From Candidatus Manganitrophaceae bacterium (lineage in GTDB: Bacteria; Nitrospirota; Nitrospiria; SBBL01; Manganitrophaceae): a stretch of DNA of 64,000 nucleotides. Within the stretch, counting starts at the first letter, position 1, and each line of letters starts with the position of its first letter. Location of the stretch: the NCBI GenBank assembly GCA_016200325.1, contig JACQEZ010000001.1:428070-492069 (forward strand), read 5' to 3'. The notes under the pieces are model-generated. The model saw nothing but the letters and a program-made list of their open reading frames with translations. It searched no databases and was not told the origin of the DNA. The position numbers were made by a program, and so were the translations under genes. Below are positions 17,585-27,760 of this stretch, one piece after another.

Positions 17585-18621
17585 TGAAGATCTTGTTGAT
17601 CGGCGATTACCCTCCCCCTTACGGCGGGATCTCGGTCCATGTCCAGCAGCTCGCACACTTTCTAAGAAAAAGCGGTGCGGCCTGTGATGTGCTCGACATC
17701 GAGCCGGGGCGCACTCCGAAGGAAGGGGCCCTCCGCGTGGCCGGCTATGCCGGGTTTCTCCGAACGCTGATCCGCTTTTCTTCCAAGGGATATATCAGCC
17801 ACATCCACACCAACGGCCACAATGTCAAAAGCTGGCTCGCCATCGCCGTCACCGCATGGGTCGGGCTTCTCTTCGGCCGGCGGAACATCGTGACCGTCCA
17901 TTCCGGCTTGATGCCCGATTATGCCAAAGGGAGACGGGGGAGAAAGTTTCTGATCCGTTTCGCATCGGCCCCGCTCGAGAAGATCATCGCCGTGAATCGA
18001 GAAATCGAGAGGGCCTTGCTGGAGAGTCGAATCGATCCCGCGCGGATCTGTGTCCTGCCGGCCTTTGCCCTCGGCGAGCGCCTTCAAGCGCTGCCGGAAG
18101 CGATCGACGACTACCGGCGCCGTTTCTCCCCGTTGATTGTCTCGGCGGTCTATCTCGAAAAAGAGTATGGAACCGATCTCCTCATCGAGGCCTGTCTTGC
18201 GCTCCGCAAGCGCTATCCGCGCCTCGGCTGTTTAATCATGGGATCGGGGGGGGAAGAGGGAGCGATCCGATCTCAGATTGCGCAGGGGCAGGGGGAGGAG
18301 TTCATCCGCCTCCTCGGAAATGTTCCCCATGCGCTCTGTCTCTCCATCATGGCGCTCTCCGACGTATTCGTTCGGCCGACTCTGTTCGACGGCGATGCGA
18401 TCTCGGTCCGGGAGGCCTTGGCGCTCGGCATTCCGACCGTGGCGAGCGACGCCGGATTTCGGCCCGAGGGGACCCGCCTCTTCAAACCGGGAAGTGTGGC
18501 CGATCTGATCTCCCAGATCGACCGGGCCCTTCAGGGAGAACGTCTTGCGCTCCCCGGCGAAGACCAAAACAACCTGGTCGCCCTTCGCGATGTCTATGAA
18601 GGATCGGCGAGGGTGTCATGA
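17581..18621 (+). CDS. Glycosyltransferase family 4
   Basis: A 346-residue GT-B enzyme that starts in a 4-base overlap (ATGA) with the preceding glycosyltransferase. The N-terminus MKILLIGDYPPPYGGISVHV is a typical GT4 opening with a glycine-rich loop. The C-terminal domain has AVYLEKEYGTDLLIEA, a short GSGGEEG segment, and RPTLFDGDAISVREALALGIPTVA, in which the usual EX7E is replaced by D...E spacing (GDAISVREAL). It is a little shorter than the average family member. It ends the first tightly packed block of the locus; the intergenic hairpin follows. Confidence 0.87.
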   Translation: MMKILLIGDYPPPYGGISVHVQQLAHFLRKSGAACDVLDIEPGRTPKEGALRVAGYAGFLRTLIRFSSKGYISHIHTNGHNVKSWLAIAVTAWVGLLFGRRNIVTVHSGLMPDYAKGRRGRKFLIRFASAPLEKIIAVNREIERALLESRIDPARICVLPAFALGERLQALPEAIDDYRRRFSPLIVSAVYLEKEYGTDLLIEACLALRKRYPRLGCLIMGSGGEEGAIRSQIAQGQGEEFIRLLGNVPHALCLSIMALSDVFVRPTLFDGDAISVREALALGIPTVASDAGFRPEGTRLFKPGSVADLISQIDRALQGERLALPGEDQNNLVALRDVYEGSARVS

Positions 18622-18637
18622 AGGGGAGCCAAAAGTT

Positions 18638-18692
18638 AGAAGTCAGGAGTCAGAATAAAAGCAGTCCTTCTGGTCTCTGGCTCCTGACTTCT
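18638..18692. repeat. Intergenic inverted repeat (17-base arms)
   Basis: Arms 18638-18654 (AGAAGTCAGGAGTCAGA) and 18676-18692 (TCTGGCTCCTGACTTCT) pair at 16 of 17 positions. The odd pair (T18650) would be a G-U wobble in RNA. A 21-base loop separates them. The element fills most of the 103-base gap between the glycosyltransferase and asparagine-synthase genes. No T-run follows, so it is not a clear terminator. It may be a member of a dispersed intergenic repeat family or an RNA processing or stabilising hairpin. Confidence 0.7.
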
Positions 18693-18724
18693 GAATTCAT
18701 TTTTCTATTCTGAGGGTTTTTTCG

Positions 18725-20604
<1,880 letters not shown>

Positions 20605-20608
<4 letters not shown>

Positions 20609-21837
20609 ACAAGAGTACAATCGGCGTCGCGTCGGAAGCCGGGCGGGTCAGAAGCGTTTCTTCCGAAAAAGAGCGCGCGCTGGCCCTGCTCGCCTTGGAA
20701 GAGACCGTCCGCCCGCTGATCCGGCTGTCCTTAAGAGGACTGGAGCGGATGTGGCTGAAAGATCGGGGTCTTTTCTGTTTTACGATGCGCGATGGAGACA
20801 GAGGACCCCGGCCGGAAGGGATCTCACTTCGGTATACGGCGATGACCCTGCTGGGGCTGCACCGGGTCTCAAAGAGCGGATGGACGATTCCGTTCGATTT
20901 GGAAGAGATGCTGGAAGGGGCGATCAGCGCCCTTCCGACCACACGAAACATCGGAAACATCGGGCTGCTCTTATGGTCGGGGGCGGTCTTGACCGGAAGG
21001 GTCGATCCCCGGATTGCGGCGGCACTCGAACGCAATGGATCGTTTTATCAGGAGGCGGGGAACGGCATTTATGCCACCACCGAATTGTCCTGGCTTCTGA
21101 TCGGATTAATCGCCGCGGCGGAGGCCGCTTCCGGTCCGGAGCGGGCGAAGTTCGATGAGATGGCGCATCTCGCCTATCGGCTGCTGCGGCGCAACCTCAA
21201 CACCGAGACCGCCCTCTTTGCCTTCTCGACGCAGCTCTCGAATGGGTGGCTTCGGCCGCTCCGGAGCCGTCTTGGGTTCTTCGATGGACAGGTCTACGGG
21301 ATCTATGCCTTTGCGCAGTATGCCAAGCGGTTTTCGGATTCGGAGGCGCTCGCGCATGCCAAACGCTGCGCCGAGCGGATCTGTGAAGCGCAGGGAGAGC
21401 TCGGAGAGTGGGCCTGGCATTACAACACCTTGCGGGGGCGGGTCGTCGATCGCTATCCGGTCTATGCCGTCCACCAGCATGGCATGGCGCCGTTGGCGCT
21501 CAAAGGGCTTGCGGCGATCTCGATGGAAGATTACCATCTGGAGATCGAGCGGGGACTGCGTTGGCTGCAGGGAGAGAACCCGCTCCGCTTCCAATTTGTC
21601 GATGAGGCGAATGCGGTGATTTGGCGGTCGATGCGGCGGCGGCGGCCGCTGTCAAAAGCGATCTATCTGAACAAGCTTGTCAGTTTTGTCGGTCCGACCG
21701 ACTGGCTGTCGGCCTTCGATCAATCGGCCCTCTTCAAGATTGACCGCGAATGCCGGCCGTATGAGCTCGGCTGGCTTCTTTTTGCTTTCGCCGATGTTCC
21801 TCCCGAGGAGAGAGGGGCCCTTGGATCAAACGGCTGA
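20605..21837 (+). CDS. Uncharacterised EPS-locus protein, helical-repeat (toroid-like)
   Basis: A 410-residue protein of no family I can name. It is predicted almost wholly helical with repeated amphipathic helices, Gly/Trp turns and motifs such as ISLRYTAMTLLGLHRV, GNIGLLLWSG, YATTELSWLLIGL, GEWAWHYNTLRGRVVDRYPVYAVHQHGMAPLAL. That pattern recalls alpha/alpha-toroid enzymes (glycoside hydrolases, lyases, epimerases or terpene-cyclase-like folds), and the conserved-looking Tyr/His/Trp/Asp cluster could be an active site. It has no signal peptide. The start ATG at 20605 overlaps the asnB-like stop (ATGA); an upstream in-frame TTG is less likely. Its place next to PHP, deacetylase and ATP-grasp genes suggests a role in EPS modification. 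Function not known. Confidence 0.7.
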
Positions 21838-22561
21838 AAGACAAATCGGCGCCTTACACATTCACTCGACCTACTCCGCCGACGGACGCTGGCCGCTCGA
21901 GCGTTGCAAAGAGGTCTTCCAGCAGGACGGATATCACTTCCTCGCCATGACGGAGCATGCCGAGGGGCTCGATCGAGAGAAGCGGGAAGCATGGCTTTCT
22001 GCGTGCGAGGCGCTCTCCGATCGGTCGTTCGTGATCATTCCCGGGCTTGAATTCTCGGTCGGTCCGGGGATCCATCTTCTCGGATTCGGAGTCACCCGTC
22101 CGCTGCGCGGCCCTTCGATCGCGGCCTTGGTCGATCAGATTCACGAGGCCGGCGGCGTTGCGGTCTGGGCCCACCCTTCCCCGGCGGCGTTGAACATGAT
22201 CTATCCCTGCGCCGGAACGCTGGATGGAATGGAGATTTGGAACGGCCGATATCATGGGGTGCAGCGCCCGTCGCTTCAGCTGCTGCGGGGGTTGGAGCGG
22301 CTGCGGGAGCGGCATCCGCATTTTCACGGTTTTGCCGGAATTGATTTTCATGAGGGGGATCAAGACCGGCGGATATCGGTTGCGGTGGCCTCCGCGCGGT
22401 CGGGCAAGGAAATCTTGGCGGCATTGCGGGCGGGGCAATTCACGATCCGGCGCGATCGTCTTGCGATTCCGGCGACCGGGGTCCTCTCTTTCCGCCAGCA
22501 GGTCGGCATTGCATTGGGCGCCCCTTTTTTATGGAGAGAATCGGATGCGTGCCCTTCTTAA
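21821..22561 (+). CDS. PHP-domain metal-dependent phosphoesterase
   Basis: A 246-residue PHP-superfamily protein. Metal ligands are visible in HIHSTYSADG (motif 1, HxH), TEHAEG (motif 2), GLEFS, AHPSP and GIDFHEGD (last motif, DxH). The domain spans nearly the whole protein. The start was set at TTG 21821, which follows the purine run GAGGAGAGAGGGG and matches the N-terminus of the paralogue at 24796; ATG 21794 is an alternative. It overlaps the previous gene by 17 bases in another frame. PHP proteins hydrolyse phosphomonoesters or phosphodiesters, and EPS-locus members have been seen as phosphatases. Two copies in this module are unusual. Substrate unknown. Confidence 0.85.
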   Translation: MDQTAERQIGALHIHSTYSADGRWPLERCKEVFQQDGYHFLAMTEHAEGLDREKREAWLSACEALSDRSFVIIPGLEFSVGPGIHLLGFGVTRPLRGPSIAALVDQIHEAGGVAVWAHPSPAALNMIYPCAGTLDGMEIWNGRYHGVQRPSLQLLRGLERLRERHPHFHGFAGIDFHEGDQDRRISVAVASARSGKEILAALRAGQFTIRRDRLAIPATGVLSFRQQVGIALGAPFLWRESDACPS

Positions 22562-23504
22562 GCGGAAAATGCAGCGGGTGACGAAGTGGCTCGTCCGCCT
22601 CGGCTATCCCTTCTATCGTCTGATGGACCGCTTTCGACGCTCCGATGGACAAGAGGAGGTTCGGATCTTGATGTACCACAAGGTCTCCGACCTGCCGCAG
22701 GAAAAAGGGGTTCCCTACTGCAACGTCCCGATCGCGGCGTTTGAAGCGCAGATGAAGGCCCTTGCGGAGGGAGCGGTCGACGTGCTTCCTCTGGAAGCGC
22801 TCGATCGGTGGAGTGAGGGAGCGCCGCTCGGCGGACGGCGCAAAAAGGTGGTGATCACCTTCGACGACGGCTTTCAAGACAACTACCTCTATGCGCTGCC
22901 GATTCTGAAGAAGTACCGGCTGCCGGCGACCTTTTTCGTGATCACCGGGGCGGTCGGCCGGAGCGCCCCCTTTGACCATCTTCAATGGGACGCGCCCGCG
23001 CTGGCCGACCGGGAGGCCCATCCGGAACATTGGCGGCCGCTGACCTGGGAGATGCTCCGTCAGATGCGGGCCGAGGGGATGTCGATCGGCTCGCACACCC
23101 GCTCCCACCGATCGCTCGCCGGTTGCAATCCGGCCGAGGTGGAAGAGGAGCTCATCGGATCGAAGAAGGAGCTCGAGTCGGGGCTGCAGGGGGGGGTGAG
23201 CGCTTTCTCTTATCCCTTCGGATCGGGGGTCTACGGCGATTTCAACGAGAGAACCGAGAAGGTGTTGAAGGAGGCCGGCTATCGGTTTGCCTGCACCACG
23301 GAGTGGGGGGCGAATCATACCGGAGAGGGCCGCTACCGTCTCCGCCGGCTTCCGGTGTATGATCACGACACCCTGTTTGATTTCAGGTGCAAAATCGTGG
23401 GAGCGGCCGATTGGGCGGGACAGCTCAAGCGCCTGTGGCAGCGCTCTTTCCAACGCGACGATAAAACCGAGTTCGTTCCGACCATCCAGACCGATCGCCC
23501 ATGA
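22545..23504 (+). CDS. Polysaccharide deacetylase, NodB homology family, second copy
   Basis: A 319-residue protein with a NodB domain (about 40-260). It has RILMYHKV at the start, the TFDDG motif with its metal-binding Asp, SHTRSH giving two His ligands, and FSYPFGSG. The ATG at 22545 has GGAGAG 8 bases upstream, and the 17-base overlap with the PHP gene points to coupled translation. The longer upstream open frame is a shadow of the PHP gene. The first 30 residues are basic and amphipathic rather than a signal peptide. It differs from the deacetylase at 10960 in lacking the large insert, so the two probably act on different sugars or steps. Confidence 0.87.
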   Translation: MRALLKRKMQRVTKWLVRLGYPFYRLMDRFRRSDGQEEVRILMYHKVSDLPQEKGVPYCNVPIAAFEAQMKALAEGAVDVLPLEALDRWSEGAPLGGRRKKVVITFDDGFQDNYLYALPILKKYRLPATFFVITGAVGRSAPFDHLQWDAPALADREAHPEHWRPLTWEMLRQMRAEGMSIGSHTRSHRSLAGCNPAEVEEELIGSKKELESGLQGGVSAFSYPFGSGVYGDFNERTEKVLKEAGYRFACTTEWGANHTGEGRYRLRRLPVYDHDTLFDFRCKIVGAADWAGQLKRLWQRSFQRDDKTEFVPTIQTDRP

Positions 23505-23520
23505 GGGCACGGAACTTGTA
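23505..23520 (+). promoter_or_regulatory. Possible weak sigma-54-like promoter
   Basis: GGGCACGGAACTTGTA aligns with the sigma-54 consensus TGGCACGRNNNTTGCW except for the first base and the second base of the -12 GC, which is T here. The GG (23506-23507) and the would-be GC (23518-23519) are correctly 12 bases apart. It lies 54 bases before the ATP-grasp start, in the only clear intergenic gap of this module. The missing -12 C makes function uncertain. Confidence 0.3.
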
Positions 23521-23573
23521 CTTGTATCGGCCCATACGATCAGAGTTAAATAAACGATAGAAATGGGGGTCGT

Positions 23574-24812
23574 ATGAAAGTATTTATCACAGACGGGTCG
23601 CAAAATCATGCACTGGCGGTCGCCCGCTCGCTCGGAGCGAAGGGGGTCGAAGTGGTGGTCGGCGACTCCTCGGTCCTCTCGAAAGGGGGATTCTCCCGGC
23701 ACTGTCAGGAGCGGCGGATCTATCCGTCGCCGTCGGAGAGCGTCGGCGCGTTTATCGCGTGGATGATCAACGAAATGCGCCGGGGAGGATACGATTATCT
23801 CATCCCGATGACTGAAGCAAGCCTGCTGCCGATTTCGGCGAACAGAGACCGGCTCCTCCCTTATGTCCGCCTTCCCCTGCCGTCGCACGATTCGATCTTT
23901 CAGGCTTGCAATAAAGCCGAGACATTGACGCTGGCGCGTAAGGAAGGGGTTCCGATCCCGCAGACCTGGTTCGTCGAAGACCTGTTGGAGCTGCCGGCGC
24001 TGGCCAAGACGATCGCCTATCCGGTGGTGATCAAACCGAAGTGGTCGGCTTATTGGCGGGGAGATCGGATGCTCTCCGGCGGCGGGGCCGCGTATGCCTT
24101 TGGGCCGGAGGAACTGCTTGAAAAATATAAACGGATCCATCAGGAGATCCCTTTCCCGCTGATCCAGGCGTTTGTCCCGGGAAGGGGGTATGGCTTCTAT
24201 GCTCTTTTCGACCAGGGGCGCCCGCGGGCCTTCTTTGCCCACGAGCGGCTTCGTGATGTTCGGCCGACCGGCTCCGGAAGTGCGCTGCGGCGAAGCATCG
24301 CGCCCGATCCGGTTCTGGCCCAGCATGCCGTGGCGCTGCTGAAAGGGATGAAGTGGCACGGGGTGGCGATGGTCGAGTTCAAATGGGATCGGGGCCGCTC
24401 CGAGCCGATCTTAATGGAGATCAACGGGCGGTTTTGGAACTCCCTTCCACTGGCGATTGCGGCAGGGGTCGATTTCCCTTGGCTGCTCCTCCAGATGGAG
24501 CAAGGAAAGCCGTTTGAAGATTTCCCGGCCTATCGGTCCGATCTTCTCTGCCGATGGTTCCTCGGCGACTGCCGTCATCTCTTCGCCGTTTTGCGGGGGG
24601 CCCCGTCCGGCTGGCCCGCCCCCTTCCCGAAGCGAGGGGAGACGCTCAAGGCGTTTTTCAAGTCGGAACGGAAGGAGTTGATCTACGACACCTTCCGGCG
24701 GGACGATCCGCTGCCGGGAGTGATCGAGTGGCTCCACTTCTTCTTCGCGAAGATGCCGGGGTACTTTCAGAAAAATAGGAAGCGGGTGACCCATCATGCC
24801 AAATCGGTATAA
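23574..24812 (+). CDS. ATP-grasp ligase (carboxylate-amine/thiol ligase type)
   Basis: A 412-residue ATP-grasp enzyme. The pre-ATP-grasp domain starts MKVFITDGSQNHALAVARSLG. The central nucleotide-binding lobe has AYPVVIKPKWSA and PLIQAFVPGRGYG, and the magnesium-binding end is MVEFKWD and LMEINGRFWNSLPLA. It resembles carbamoyl-phosphate-synthase-like ATP-grasp proteins of EPS loci and would join an activated carboxylate to an amine, forming an amide. It could thus add an amino acid to a sugar or build a small peptide. The start ATG follows GGGGGTCGT. It overlaps the next PHP gene by 17 bases. Substrates unknown. Confidence 0.85.
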   Translation: MKVFITDGSQNHALAVARSLGAKGVEVVVGDSSVLSKGGFSRHCQERRIYPSPSESVGAFIAWMINEMRRGGYDYLIPMTEASLLPISANRDRLLPYVRLPLPSHDSIFQACNKAETLTLARKEGVPIPQTWFVEDLLELPALAKTIAYPVVIKPKWSAYWRGDRMLSGGGAAYAFGPEELLEKYKRIHQEIPFPLIQAFVPGRGYGFYALFDQGRPRAFFAHERLRDVRPTGSGSALRRSIAPDPVLAQHAVALLKGMKWHGVAMVEFKWDRGRSEPILMEINGRFWNSLPLAIAAGVDFPWLLLQMEQGKPFEDFPAYRSDLLCRWFLGDCRHLFAVLRGAPSGWPAPFPKRGETLKAFFKSERKELIYDTFRRDDPLPGVIEWLHFFFAKMPGYFQKNRKRVTHHAKSV

Positions 24813-25608
24813 GGCCGCGCTCCATCTTCATACGACCTACTCCGACGGAGAGCTCAGCCTCGAAGCGTTGAAGGCGCATTTCCAAAAACGCGGGTTTGAC
24901 TGCTTGATCATGAGCGATCATGCGGAGGCGATGGATGGGGAGAAGATGGAGGAGTATGTCGCCCGCTGTCGGGCTCTTTCCGACGCGCGGTTCTGTGTGG
25001 TGCCGGGGCTGGAATTTGCGTATCGGTTCGACGCCGGCAGCCTTCATCTTCTCGGCTATGGCGTGCATCGGTATCAGCGGGAAGAGACGCCGGCCGCCAT
25101 GATGAAGACGATCCAGCAGCTCGGGGGCTTGGCGGTCTTGGCCCATCCCTATCCGCCGCTGGCGCCGCAGATCGCCCCGCTTCAAGAAGGGCTCGATGGT
25201 ATTGAATTGTGGAATACAAAATACAACGGCCGATGGGCCCCGGCGCTCTGGAACTATCGCCTTTTAAAGGGGGTGCGGGAAAAGCGTCCGGAGGTGCTCG
25301 GCTTTTACGGAACCGATTTTCATTGGCAGACGCAGTATACCGGAATGGCGATTTTGATCGAGGCGGAAGGCTTGACCCCGGAGGCGCTTCTCACGGGGCT
25401 TCGCAAGGGACGGTTCTATGCCGAGAAAGAGGGAATGCGGCTGAGCCCGGAGGGGCGGCTGACCCCCGGCGAAGAGGCCCGTTTCGAGCGCAGAGAGCGG
25501 CTTTATCACCTCTGGAGAAAGATGGTCGTCGGGGCGCGGGCGCCTTTTAAAGCGCTGCGCCTCCCGATTCCGAGGCGTCTCAAAGCGATGGCGAGGAAAG
25601 TGTTGTGA
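24796..25608 (+). CDS. PHP-domain metal-dependent phosphoesterase, second copy
   Basis: A 270-residue PHP protein related to the one at 21821. Motifs are LHLHTTYSDGE, MSDHAEA, GLEFAYR, AHPYP and GTDFHWQTQ, which supply the expected His, Asp and Glu metal ligands. The opening residues (YKAALHLHTTYSDGE) align closely with the first copy, whereas the C-terminus is longer and basic. It starts inside the ATP-grasp gene (17-base overlap). The pairing of two PHP enzymes around a deacetylase and ATP-grasp ligase suggests two phosphate-removing steps or two cognate substrates. Confidence 0.87.
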   Translation: MPNRYKAALHLHTTYSDGELSLEALKAHFQKRGFDCLIMSDHAEAMDGEKMEEYVARCRALSDARFCVVPGLEFAYRFDAGSLHLLGYGVHRYQREETPAAMMKTIQQLGGLAVLAHPYPPLAPQIAPLQEGLDGIELWNTKYNGRWAPALWNYRLLKGVREKRPEVLGFYGTDFHWQTQYTGMAILIEAEGLTPEALLTGLRKGRFYAEKEGMRLSPEGRLTPGEEARFERRERLYHLWRKMVVGARAPFKALRLPIPRRLKAMARKVL

Positions 25609-25687
25609 ATTGCGGATTTCGGAGTGCGAATTGCGGATTAAAGCGAATAAACGGGACACGTCGTTTTGGTTTTTCACTCCGCAATCC
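25607..25687. repeat. Intergenic repeat: two direct 12-mers and an inverted arm
   Basis: GAATTGCGGATT occurs at 25607-25618 and again at 25628-25639. In addition, GGATTTCGGAGTG (25614-25626) pairs with CACTCCGCAATCC (25675-25687) at 12 of 13 positions. The element lies in the 117-base gap between the second PHP gene and the glycosyltransferase, overlapping the PHP stop. There is no T-run, so a terminator is not supported. It looks like a remnant of a dispersed repeat or a folded RNA in the transcript. Confidence 0.65.
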
Positions 25688-25725
25688 CCACTCGGCATCC
25701 CGAATTAGAATGGGGGGCTAGTCTG

Positions 25726-26955
25726 ATGTTTCAGAAAAAAGAGATCATCTGTTTTGCAAACGACTGGGACGGCGAACCGCTGAGCAAGAAGCATATCATG
25801 AAGCGGCTCGCACAGGGAAATCGGATCCTTTGGGTCAATTCGATCGGAAACCGGAGTCCCCGGTTGAACGGAAAAGACTTTCGGCGAATCTTCACCAAGC
25901 TCGGTCAGTTTTTCAAAGGGGTCAAGCAGGTGGAGGAGAACATCTATGTCTACTCTCCGGTGATGATCCCTTTTTATCACTCGATGATATTCCGAAAATC
26001 GAATCAATGGCTGCTGGCCTGGATGATCCGACGCCAGATGAAGAAGCTCGGTTTCTCCAAGCCGATCACCTGGACCTACGCCCCCTCTTCGGCCGACGTG
26101 GTCGGTCGGCTCGGCGAGGCAAAGGTTGTCTATCATTGTGTCGATGAATTCTCCGCCTTCTCGGACGCGCCCCAGACGGCGATCCAGGAGATGGAAGAGA
26201 CCCTCCTGAAGAAGGCCGACATGGTGATCGTTTCGGCCAGCACCCTTCAAGAAAGCAAGCGGCGTTGGAATCCGAATACCCATCTGGTCCGTCACGGCGT
26301 CGATTACGATCACTTCAAGAAAGCGGTCGATCCGGAGACGACCATCCCGGCCGAGTTGGCGCGGCTGCCCCACCCGATCGTCGGATTCCACGGACTGATT
26401 GCAGACTGGGTCGACCTTGCCCTCATTCGCAAGATGGCGCTGGAGCACCCCGACTGGTCGATCGTGTTGCTCGGTTCATCGATTACCGATCTTTCGCCGA
26501 TCTCCGGATTAAAAAATGTCCACCTCTTCGGCAAGCGACCCTACGATTCATTGCCGGCCTACTGCAAAGGGTTCGATGTGGCGATCTTGCCGTTTGTCGT
26601 GAACCGGTTGACACTCTACGCAAATCCGCTTAAGCTCCGAGAGTATTTGGCGGCCGGGCTGCCGGTGGTTTCGACCGATCTTCCCGAAGTGCGAAGCCTG
26701 GGGGGGGACGTCCGGATCGGGGGAAGCCACACCGGATTTATCGCCCATGTCGCCGATCTGATTTCAAAGGGAGAGGTCGGGCCGTCTGTGGCCCGCTCCA
26801 AAACGATGGAGCAGGAGAGTTGGGACCACAAAGTCGAGCTCCTCTCGCTCCTGGTGGAGGGGAAGGGGGCGGCCACCGAAACTGAAGCGCAGTCGGAGGG
26901 GGCGATCGGCGGAAGCCCGCACCAGAAGCTGGTCCAGACACAGAGCTCTCTCTGA
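25726..26955 (+). CDS. Glycosyltransferase, GT-B fold, TuaH/GT4-like
   Basis: A 409-residue enzyme. Its beginning, KEIICFANDWDGEPLSKKHIMKRLA, and VNSIGNRSP are typical of TuaH-like glycosyltransferases. Mid-protein KVVYHCVDEFSAF and HGVDYDHF lie at the hinge. The C-terminal half has GFHGLIADWVDL, LLGSSI and PFVVNRLTLYANPLKLREYLAAGLPVVSTD. The open frame extends to 25666, but the ATG at 25726 gives the normal start. A 30-residue polar C-terminal tail is outside the domain. It probably adds a sugar to the EPS repeat unit. Confidence 0.87.
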   Translation: MFQKKEIICFANDWDGEPLSKKHIMKRLAQGNRILWVNSIGNRSPRLNGKDFRRIFTKLGQFFKGVKQVEENIYVYSPVMIPFYHSMIFRKSNQWLLAWMIRRQMKKLGFSKPITWTYAPSSADVVGRLGEAKVVYHCVDEFSAFSDAPQTAIQEMEETLLKKADMVIVSASTLQESKRRWNPNTHLVRHGVDYDHFKKAVDPETTIPAELARLPHPIVGFHGLIADWVDLALIRKMALEHPDWSIVLLGSSITDLSPISGLKNVHLFGKRPYDSLPAYCKGFDVAILPFVVNRLTLYANPLKLREYLAAGLPVVSTDLPEVRSLGGDVRIGGSHTGFIAHVADLISKGEVGPSVARSKTMEQESWDHKVELLSLLVEGKGAATETEAQSEGAIGGSPHQKLVQTQSSL

Positions 26956-27001
26956 TCGGGCCGATGGATTGATTCGACCGTTACACAACAAAGGGAAGAA
27001 G

Positions 27002-27742
27002 ATGGGTTTACAGCAGCTCGCGCTGAAAATCAGGAGGAGAGAGGGGACCTTCTACCGTGCGCTCTATGAGGTGGCGATTCGTGTCCGCCGCTTCAGCTGC
27101 CCGGTGATCACCCCGCTCCACCGGGCGCTCTATTATGAGCGGCGGCTCCGAAAAACGGCGTGGCACCACTTTCGCCGGGTCCTTTACTGGGAGCCCATTT
27201 TCAAAAGCATCTGTGCGGAAGTCGGGCCCCGATTTTGTTTGGTCGGAGGGGTGCCGTTGGTCGAGGGGCATCTGGAGATTCGGATCGGATCGAATGTGAC
27301 GCTCAATGGCATCACCACCCTTGCCGGCGCGACTGTTTGGGATCAGCCGACGTTGATCATCGGCGATCAGAGTTATATCGGCTACCAGGTCACCATTACG
27401 GTCGGCCCGCTGGTTCAGATCGGTCGGCATGTACTTGTAGCCGACCGGGTCAGCCTGATAGGATATGATGGTCACCCAAAAGACCCGATCGACCGGATGA
27501 ACCACCTTCCGGCTCCGAAAGAAGAGGGCCGCCCGATTGTGATCGAAGACAATGTCTGGATCTGCTCCAATGCAACGATCCTCAAGGGGGTGACGATCGG
27601 GGAGGGTGCGATCGTTGCATCGCACGCGGTCGTGACCTCCGATGTCGCCCCCTTTACGGTGGTGGCCGGAAATCCGGCAAAAGAGGTAAAACGGCTTCTT
27701 CCCCAGGAGGTTTCAGGACGTCAGGGACGACGTGAAGGATAA
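27002..27742 (+). CDS. Hexapeptide-repeat acyltransferase (left-handed beta helix)
   Basis: A 246-residue LbH-fold acyltransferase. Hexapeptide repeats run from about residue 90 to 220, with an extended loop (about 160-175, GHPKDPIDRMN) typical of NodL/LacA/WbbJ-type acetyltransferases; the catalytic His is probably in GYDGHP. The last repeats (NVWICSNATILKGVTIGEGAIVASHAVV then PFTVVAGNPAKEVK) are the classic end. The first 70 residues are helical and basic. ATG at 27002 follows AAGGGAAGAAG. It would O- or N-acetylate a sugar of the EPS using acetyl-CoA. Confidence 0.88.
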   Translation: MGLQQLALKIRRREGTFYRALYEVAIRVRRFSCPVITPLHRALYYERRLRKTAWHHFRRVLYWEPIFKSICAEVGPRFCLVGGVPLVEGHLEIRIGSNVTLNGITTLAGATVWDQPTLIIGDQSYIGYQVTITVGPLVQIGRHVLVADRVSLIGYDGHPKDPIDRMNHLPAPKEEGRPIVIEDNVWICSNATILKGVTIGEGAIVASHAVVTSDVAPFTVVAGNPAKEVKRLLPQEVSGRQGRREG

Positions 27743-27760
27743 AGATCAATAGAGAAGGAA

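Noticed and set aside
22440..24359. Long - strand open frame of about 640 codons
   Set aside because: It runs antisense across the deacetylase and ATP-grasp genes and has no recognisable motifs; composition is Arg/His/Pro-rich, as in shadow frames.
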